Assembly: GCF_001423615.1 (NCBI RefSeq)
Contig: NZ_LMOU01000001.1
Location: forward strand, 2,726,436 to 2,790,435
Source: Microbacterium sp. Leaf159
GTDB lineage: Bacteria > Actinomycetota > Actinomycetes > Actinomycetales > Microbacteriaceae
Direction of reading: 5' to 3'
DNA length: 64,000 bases
Shown: piece after piece, positions 59,416 to 64,000 of the stretch
How positions within the stretch are numbered: the first letter of the stretch is position 1
Layout of the letters: each line of letters opens with the position of its first letter
Translations under genes and position numbers: made by a program
Notes under the pieces: generated by a model
What the model was told of the DNA's origin: nothing
Seen by the model: only the letters and a program-made list of their open reading frames with translations
Database searches by the model: none

Positions 59416-61113
59416 ATGTCCGTCAACCCGTACGACTCCCGGCCATGGCTCGACTCCTATGCGGAGGGTGTCCCCGCGGACATCGAGACCCCGTCTCAGA
59501 CGCTGACCGAGATGATGGCGGCGAGCGTCCGGACGTTCGCCCGTCGACCGGCTCTCGAGTTCTTCGGCGCCGTCACGACGTACCGTGAGCTCGGCGATCA
59601 GATCCTGCGCGCCGCCGAGGGACTGCGACGTCTCGGCGTGCACAAGGGTGACCGCGTGGCGCTCGTGCTGCCCAACTGCCCGCAGCACGTCGTGGCCTTC
59701 TACGCGGCGCTCCGCCTGGGCGCGATCGTCGTGGAGCACAACCCGCTCTACACGGCCAGGGAGCTGCGGCACCAGTTCGAGGATCACGGCGCCAAGGTCG
59801 CGATCGTCTGGGACAAGACGGTCGACACGATCGCGGACTTCCCCGCCGACCTGCGGGTCGAGCACATCGTGAGCGTCGATCTGACGGAGGCCATGCCCGC
59901 CTCGCAGCGGTTCCTGCTGCGGCTGCCCATCCCGAAGGCGCGGGCATCGCGGGCCAAGCTGACCAGCACCCCGAAGGCGCGAAGAGCGCTGCCCTGGAAG
60001 AAGCTGGTCGACCACCGCGCGCTCTCCCGCCGCGTCGACGCCCCGACTCTCGACGACACCGCGCTGCTGCAGTACACGAGCGGGACGACGGGTGTCCCGA
60101 AGGGGGCGATCCTCACCCACGCGAATCTGCGGGCCAACGCGATGCAGGGTCAGGCCTGGGTGCCCGGGCTCGTCGCCGGCGAGGAGACGTTCTACGGGGT
60201 GCTGCCGCTGTTCCACGCCTACGGCATGACGCTGTGCCTGACTTTCGCCATGAGCATCGGCGCGAAGCTGGTGCTGTTCCCGACGTTCGACCTCGACCTC
60301 GTCACGAAGGCGGCGCGCACGAGTCCTGCGACCTTCCTCCCCGCCGTGCCGCCGATCTACGATCAGCTGGCGCGGGCGGCATCGCGTGGCACGATCGACC
60401 TGTCGACGGTCAGATTCGCGATCTCGGGCGCGATGAGTCTGCCTGTGGCCACGGTGCAGCGCTGGGAGGAGGCGACCGGCGGCCTCCTCGTCGAGGGCTA
60501 CGGCATGACCGAGAGCTCGCCCGTCGCTCTCGGCAATCCGATGGGGCGCGGTCGCCGCCCCGGAACCGTGGGCGTGCCGTTCCCGAGTACGGAGATCCGC
60601 GTGGTGGATCCGGCAGACACCGACACCGACGTTCCCGTGGGCGAGCGGGGAGAGCTTCTCGTGCGCGGCCCACAGGTGTTCCAGGGATACTGGCGTCGGC
60701 CGGGAGAGACCGCCGACGTGCTGCTCGCCGACGGGTGGCTGCGCACGGGCGACATCGCCGAGGTGTCGGCAGACGGTTTCGTGACGATCGTCGACCGCCT
60801 GAAGGAGCTCATCATCACCGGCGGGTTCAACGTGTCGCCGAGCGAGGTGGAGGATGCGCTCCAGGCGCACCCGGACGTGCTCGCGGCCGCCGTCGTCGGT
60901 CTTCCGCGCTCCAGCGGCGGCGAAGAGGTCGCAGCTGCCGTGGTGCTCCGAGACGGCGCGACGCTCGACGCCGGCGCCCTGCGCGACTTCTGCCGCACGA
61001 GGCTCACGCCCTACAAGGTTCCCAAGCGCATCGTCACGATGGACGATCTTCCGCGTTCGCTCATCGGCAAGGTGCTGCGCCGTCAGGTGCGGGATCGGAT
61101 GCTCGCGGGCTGA
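59416..61113 (+). CDS. Long-chain fatty acid-CoA ligase
   Basis: 565-residue ANL enzyme of the FadD group. P-loop LLQYTSGTTGVPKGAILTHAN near 215, LPLFHAYGMTLCLTF, VEGYGMTESSPVA near 356, WLRTGDIAEVSADGFV and the hinge VDRLKELIITGGFNVSP, with the C-terminal catalytic Lys in RSLIGKVLRRQ. RBS GGGGAGGA. It stands alone after the tct operon. Confidence 0.93.
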   Translation: MSVNPYDSRPWLDSYAEGVPADIETPSQTLTEMMAASVRTFARRPALEFFGAVTTYRELGDQILRAAEGLRRLGVHKGDRVALVLPNCPQHVVAFYAALRLGAIVVEHNPLYTARELRHQFEDHGAKVAIVWDKTVDTIADFPADLRVEHIVSVDLTEAMPASQRFLLRLPIPKARASRAKLTSTPKARRALPWKKLVDHRALSRRVDAPTLDDTALLQYTSGTTGVPKGAILTHANLRANAMQGQAWVPGLVAGEETFYGVLPLFHAYGMTLCLTFAMSIGAKLVLFPTFDLDLVTKAARTSPATFLPAVPPIYDQLARAASRGTIDLSTVRFAISGAMSLPVATVQRWEEATGGLLVEGYGMTESSPVALGNPMGRGRRPGTVGVPFPSTEIRVVDPADTDTDVPVGERGELLVRGPQVFQGYWRRPGETADVLLADGWLRTGDIAEVSADGFVTIVDRLKELIITGGFNVSPSEVEDALQAHPDVLAAAVVGLPRSSGGEEVAAAVVLRDGATLDAGALRDFCRTRLTPYKVPKRIVTMDDLPRSLIGKVLRRQVRDRMLAG

Positions 61114-61114
61114 G

Positions 61115-61138
61115 TCGCGGTCGCGGTCGCGGTCGCGG
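61115..61138 (+). repeat. Four tandem TCGCGG repeats
   Basis: 6-bp unit repeated four times directly after the acyl-CoA ligase stop. Confidence 0.7.
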
Positions 61139-61202
61139 GGCGGTGTCGGGCGTTCTCGCGAGAATCGTGCCGGCGCGGATGACGCAGAGAGCGCTTTGGC
61201 CC

Positions 61203-61231
61203 TGGTTTTCTGAAATCGATTTCGCTAGGTT
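61203..61231 (+). promoter_or_regulatory. Promoter and LacI-type operator of DUF4185 gene
   Basis: TGGTTT (61203-61208), 17 bases, TAGGTT (61226-61231). Between them GAAATCGATTTC (61212-61223), a perfect 12-base palindrome with a central CG as in LacI-family operators. The same 15-mer TGAAATCGATTTCGC recurs at 62443. Confidence 0.7.
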
Positions 61232-61264
61232 CGGGAGCACACAGTCCGCTGATCGAGGAGGATC

Positions 61265-62416
61265 ATGCCCCGTGTCCCATCCGCATCACGTCGTCGCATC
61301 GCCATCGCGGCATCCGTCATCCTGGCTCTCGCGCTCGCCGGCTGCTCGGGCGGTGGCGGCGTGAGCGTCGATGCCGATCCCCGCAAGCCGTTCGTGCTCG
61401 AGGGCGTGTCGAACCTCACGGAGATCGCGCAGCTCACCGGCCCCGACGCCATGAACGACACCGCAGCGGTCTCGGTGGCCGGCACCGACCTCGGGTCGAT
61501 GACGAACGTCGGCGACCGCACGTTCTTCTTCTTCGGCGACACCTTCGGCGAGCGGGATCCCGAGTCGATCGGCGGTCAGGGAGGGTTCTGGCGGTCGAAC
61601 GTCGCGGCCTGGACCACCGATGACGACCCCACTGACGGCATCGACTTCGAGGGGTGGGTGGAGGACGACATCGGCTTGGCCGCCGCTCTGATCGAGGGGG
61701 ATCACGACGCCAACGGAGCGGGAGGAGAGGTCACGAAGATCCCGACCTACGGGTTCGCGATCGGCGAGACGATCTACGTCTCCTACATGTCGGTGAAGTT
61801 CTGGGGCGAGCCCGGCGCCTGGGACGCCAATCATGCTGCTCTGATCGTCTCGCGTGACGGCGGCGAGAGCTGGTCACCGGTCGAGGGCGTGGAATGGCCC
61901 GGAGACTCGAACTTCGTGCAGGTCGCGACGGCCGAGGTGTCAGAGGGCGGAGAGGACTGGATCTACTTCTGGTCCATCCCGTCCGGCCGGTTCGGTGGGG
62001 TGCAGCTCATGCGTGTGTCGGCCACCGAGGCCGCCGTCGAGGACCAGTCCGCGTACTCCTACTTCGCGGGGGTCGATGGCGAGACGCCCCGATGGAGCAG
62101 CGACATGGCGGATGCCAAGACGATCGTCGACGGCACGATCGGGGAGCTCTCGGTGATGTGGTCGACGTACCTCGAGCGCTGGATCATGACCTACTCCGAC
62201 GCCGGCAACGCGTACATCCGTGAGGGCATCACGCCCTGGGGGCCGTGGGGCGAGCCGATCGAGCTCGTGTCCGGAAGCGAGTACGAGGGTCTGTACTCGC
62301 CGTACCTGAACCCGCGCTACGTCACCGACGGGGGACGCCGCATCCACTTCGCGCTCTCGTTGTGGGGGCCGTACAACGTGTTCTGGTTCTCCGTCGATCT
62401 GGAACGCGCCGAGTGA
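61265..62416 (+). CDS. DUF4185 lipoprotein
   Basis: 383 residues. Lipobox LALAGC with Cys27. The globular part has beta-propeller-like repeats: NVGDRTFFFFGDTFGERD, SRDGGESWSPV, ..YLERWIMTYSDAGNAYIREGI and YSPYLNPRYVTDGGRRIHFALSLWGPYNVFWFSVDL, matching DUF4185, which is related to glycosidase-like five-bladed propellers (GH43/sialidase-like). It may bind or cleave a glycan at the cell surface. Controlled by the LacI-type operator and co-regulated with the sugar-binding protein next door. RBS GAGGAGGATC. Confidence 0.8.
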   Translation: MPRVPSASRRRIAIAASVILALALAGCSGGGGVSVDADPRKPFVLEGVSNLTEIAQLTGPDAMNDTAAVSVAGTDLGSMTNVGDRTFFFFGDTFGERDPESIGGQGGFWRSNVAAWTTDDDPTDGIDFEGWVEDDIGLAAALIEGDHDANGAGGEVTKIPTYGFAIGETIYVSYMSVKFWGEPGAWDANHAALIVSRDGGESWSPVEGVEWPGDSNFVQVATAEVSEGGEDWIYFWSIPSGRFGGVQLMRVSATEAAVEDQSAYSYFAGVDGETPRWSSDMADAKTIVDGTIGELSVMWSTYLERWIMTYSDAGNAYIREGITPWGPWGEPIELVSGSEYEGLYSPYLNPRYVTDGGRRIHFALSLWGPYNVFWFSVDLERAE

Positions 62417-62435
62417 CGAGAGCGCTCCGGATCTC

Positions 62436-62464
62436 TTGCGCATGAAATCGATTTCGCCTACTCT
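62436..62464 (+). promoter_or_regulatory. Promoter and LacI-type operator of sugar-binding protein gene
   Basis: TTGCGC (62436-62441), 17 bases, TACTCT (62459-62464), with GAAATCGATTTC (62444-62455) filling the spacer, the same arrangement as at 61203. Confidence 0.8.
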
Positions 62465-62572
62465 GGCGCATACCCGGTCACCGTGGATCGTCTGGCACGG
62501 CCGGTGTCCTTCGGTGAAGAGCCGAGCACACAGCAGCGACTCGATGAGGAGTCCGTTCCTGAGGAGGAACCA

Positions 62573-63937
62573 ATGAGAATCACCACACGCACACGGAGGG
62601 CGGCGGTCGCCGCCATCGGCGCACTGTCGGTCGGCGCGATGCTCGCGGCCTGCGGATCCGGTACCCCCGGCGAAGCGGCGGGCGGCGGCGACGAGGAAGG
62701 CGTCACGACGATCCAGTTCTGGCACCGCAACTTCACGCCGGTGGAGAACGAGTGGTACGAGGGCATCATCAAGAAGTTCAACGAGTCACAGGATGAGATC
62801 AAGGTCGTGGGAACCCAGGTCCCGGGCGACGCGTGGGACCAGAAGATGAAGGCCGCGCAGGCGGCGGGCAAGGCGCCCGACATCTACACGCACCCCGGCA
62901 GCATCCAGGACGCGGTCAATGCCGGACAGCTGCACGAGCTCGACTCGATCGTGCCCGCCGACGCGCTCGCCGAGATCTCGGACGCGGCGAAGCCCGTCTC
63001 GGAGGTCGACGGCACGTACTACGCCTACCCGCTGCTGCTCGAGCCTCAGGCCGTTCTGTTCTGGAACACCGACATGCTCGACAAGGCTGGCGTGGACTCG
63101 ACCTCAGGGCCGACCACGTGGGACGAACTCCTCGACGCGTGCGCCAAGATCCAGCCCACTCTCGCCGACGGGCAGTACTGCATCTCCCCGGCGCAGGACG
63201 CGGCGACCTTCGCCTGGTCGACCGTCGGCCAGCAGTACAACTTCGCCGGCCACACCGCGCTCGCGGACGACTGGACCAAGGCCGACATCGACGACGCGGG
63301 GTACCGCGACATGATGGAGCAGTACAAGACGCTGTGGGACAAGGGCTACATGCCCAAGCAGCCTCTCGCCGACTACGGCGGAGGCAAGGACTTCGGCGAG
63401 CAGAAGGTGGCCTTCAAGGTCTCCGGATCCTGGATGCTGTCGGAGATCGGCTCGGACTACCCGGATGTGCTCGGTCTGACCGGGATCGGACCCATGGTGA
63501 ACTCCGCCGAAGCCGACGGTCGTACCGCGACCACGCTCGGCAACTTCAAATGGGTCGTCGACGCCAAGACCAAGAACGCCGAGGCGGCGGGAGAGTTCCT
63601 CTCCTGGGCGATCGCCGGAGATCCGGAGAACCTGGTGCCGTTCTTCGTCGACACCCAGTTCACCAAGGCGCCGGTGCGCCAGTCGGTGCAGGATGCCGTC
63701 GCCGCCGATCCGGCCGCGGCCGACGCGCCCTGGTCGACGGTCATCGTCGACGACATCGCGCCGAACGCCATCCCCGAGCCGACCTACCCGTGGGACGTGT
63801 CTCTCGCTGTGGGCACGGCCTTCGAGTCGGTGATGAAGGGGTCCGCGTCGCCCGATGCCGCGATCGAGACGGCGAACAACGCCATCCAGACGGTCATCGA
63901 CCGCGAGGGGCTCGCCGACAAGGCACCCAGCGAGTAG
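62573..63937 (+). CDS. Carbohydrate ABC transporter substrate-binding lipoprotein
   Basis: 454-residue family-1 solute-binding protein. Lipobox LAAC (Cys27), then TIQFWHRNFTPVENEWYEGIIKKFNESQDEIKV (split), WDQKMKAAQAAGKAPDIYTHPGS, FWNTDMLDKAGVD and TWDELLDAC. Binds a sugar or oligosaccharide; permeases presumably follow beyond 64000. RBS GAGGAGGAAC fixes the start. Co-regulated with the DUF4185 lipoprotein through a shared operator. Confidence 0.92.
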   Translation: MRITTRTRRAAVAAIGALSVGAMLAACGSGTPGEAAGGGDEEGVTTIQFWHRNFTPVENEWYEGIIKKFNESQDEIKVVGTQVPGDAWDQKMKAAQAAGKAPDIYTHPGSIQDAVNAGQLHELDSIVPADALAEISDAAKPVSEVDGTYYAYPLLLEPQAVLFWNTDMLDKAGVDSTSGPTTWDELLDACAKIQPTLADGQYCISPAQDAATFAWSTVGQQYNFAGHTALADDWTKADIDDAGYRDMMEQYKTLWDKGYMPKQPLADYGGGKDFGEQKVAFKVSGSWMLSEIGSDYPDVLGLTGIGPMVNSAEADGRTATTLGNFKWVVDAKTKNAEAAGEFLSWAIAGDPENLVPFFVDTQFTKAPVRQSVQDAVAADPAAADAPWSTVIVDDIAPNAIPEPTYPWDVSLAVGTAFESVMKGSASPDAAIETANNAIQTVIDREGLADKAPSE

Positions 63938-63945
63938 AGCGCGAA

Positions 63946-63981
63946 CCGGGGGTGGGCGGCGGTTCGTCCGCTCGCCCCCGG
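63946..63981 (+). terminator. Hairpin after sugar-binding protein gene
   Basis: CCGGGGGTGGGCGG (63946-63959) and CCGCTCGCCCCCGG (63968-63981) pair over 14 bp with two G-T pairs and an 8-base loop. No T-tract. Possibly an attenuator before the next, unseen gene. Confidence 0.55.
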
Positions 63982-64000
63982 TCAGCGTCCGCTGACGACA

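Overview
The window is GC-rich, tightly packed chromosomal DNA from an actinobacterium. It is most likely a member of the Microbacteriaceae close to Microbacterium, an inference from several features: GTG/ATG starts with ATGA-type gene overlaps, many apparently leaderless genes, an HspR/HAIR-controlled dnaK operon, a DUF222-HNH gene, lipoprotein substrate-binding proteins, and accessory catabolic operons with their own regulators. I saw no rRNA, insertion sequence, prophage or CRISPR array. One tRNA gene (Gly, anticodon CCC) is present.

Layout. 1-8130: a sialic acid/amino sugar operon with ABC importer parts (one a permease-ATPase fusion), N-acetylneuraminate lyase, ROK kinase, ManNAc-6-P epimerase, glucosamine-6-P deaminase and a DUF4862-like protein. 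8153-12851: small membrane proteins, a DUF1295 protein, an acyl-CoA ligase and a membrane protein with an HELAH motif. 12939-19428: tRNA-Gly, dCTP deaminase, a proline-repeat membrane protein, DUF2283, a divergent pair of MarR-like genes with His/Gly-rich tails around a palindrome, DUF222-HNH, a cation efflux protein and DUF1684. 19621-31213: a xenobiotic or organosulfur-type uptake and oxidation cluster (FAD monooxygenase, complete peptide/nickel-type ABC importer, two tandem LLM flavin monooxygenases) facing an MFS gene. 31315-38651: a stand-alone TOPRIM protein, then a two-module Lrp/AsnC regulator divergent from an MFS importer, amidohydrolase, ThDP enzyme and ureohydrolase, suggestive of guanidino-compound or 2-ketoarginine breakdown. 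38658-46791: a RIO-type kinase with a possible leader peptide, an MFS exporter with an AraC regulator, DUF3817, a lipoprotein, a TrxR-like flavoprotein, siroheme genes and a tyrosine phosphatase. 46838-50965: the dnaK-grpE-dnaJ-hspR operon with two HAIR boxes. 50984-53595: a hendecad-repeat coiled-coil protein, a secreted amine oxidase-like lipoprotein whose domain order looks circularly permuted, and a Pr6Pr-like membrane protein. 53802-59312: DoxX, then a GntR-controlled tripartite tricarboxylate transporter operon ending in a DapA-family enzyme. 59416-64000: an acyl-CoA ligase and two LacI-type-operator-controlled lipoprotein genes (DUF4185 and a sugar-binding protein) that begin a carbohydrate locus continuing past the window.

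The recurring theme is substrate-specific import coupled to catabolism. Each accessory operon pairs a transporter with enzymes and usually with a nearby palindromic operator. In two transport operons a strong hairpin lies directly after the binding-protein gene. The most novel items are the permuted amine oxidase (51476-52891), the RIO kinase leader ORF with an RBS-occluding hairpin (39560-39716), and the paired His-rich MarR-like proteins (14517-16013).
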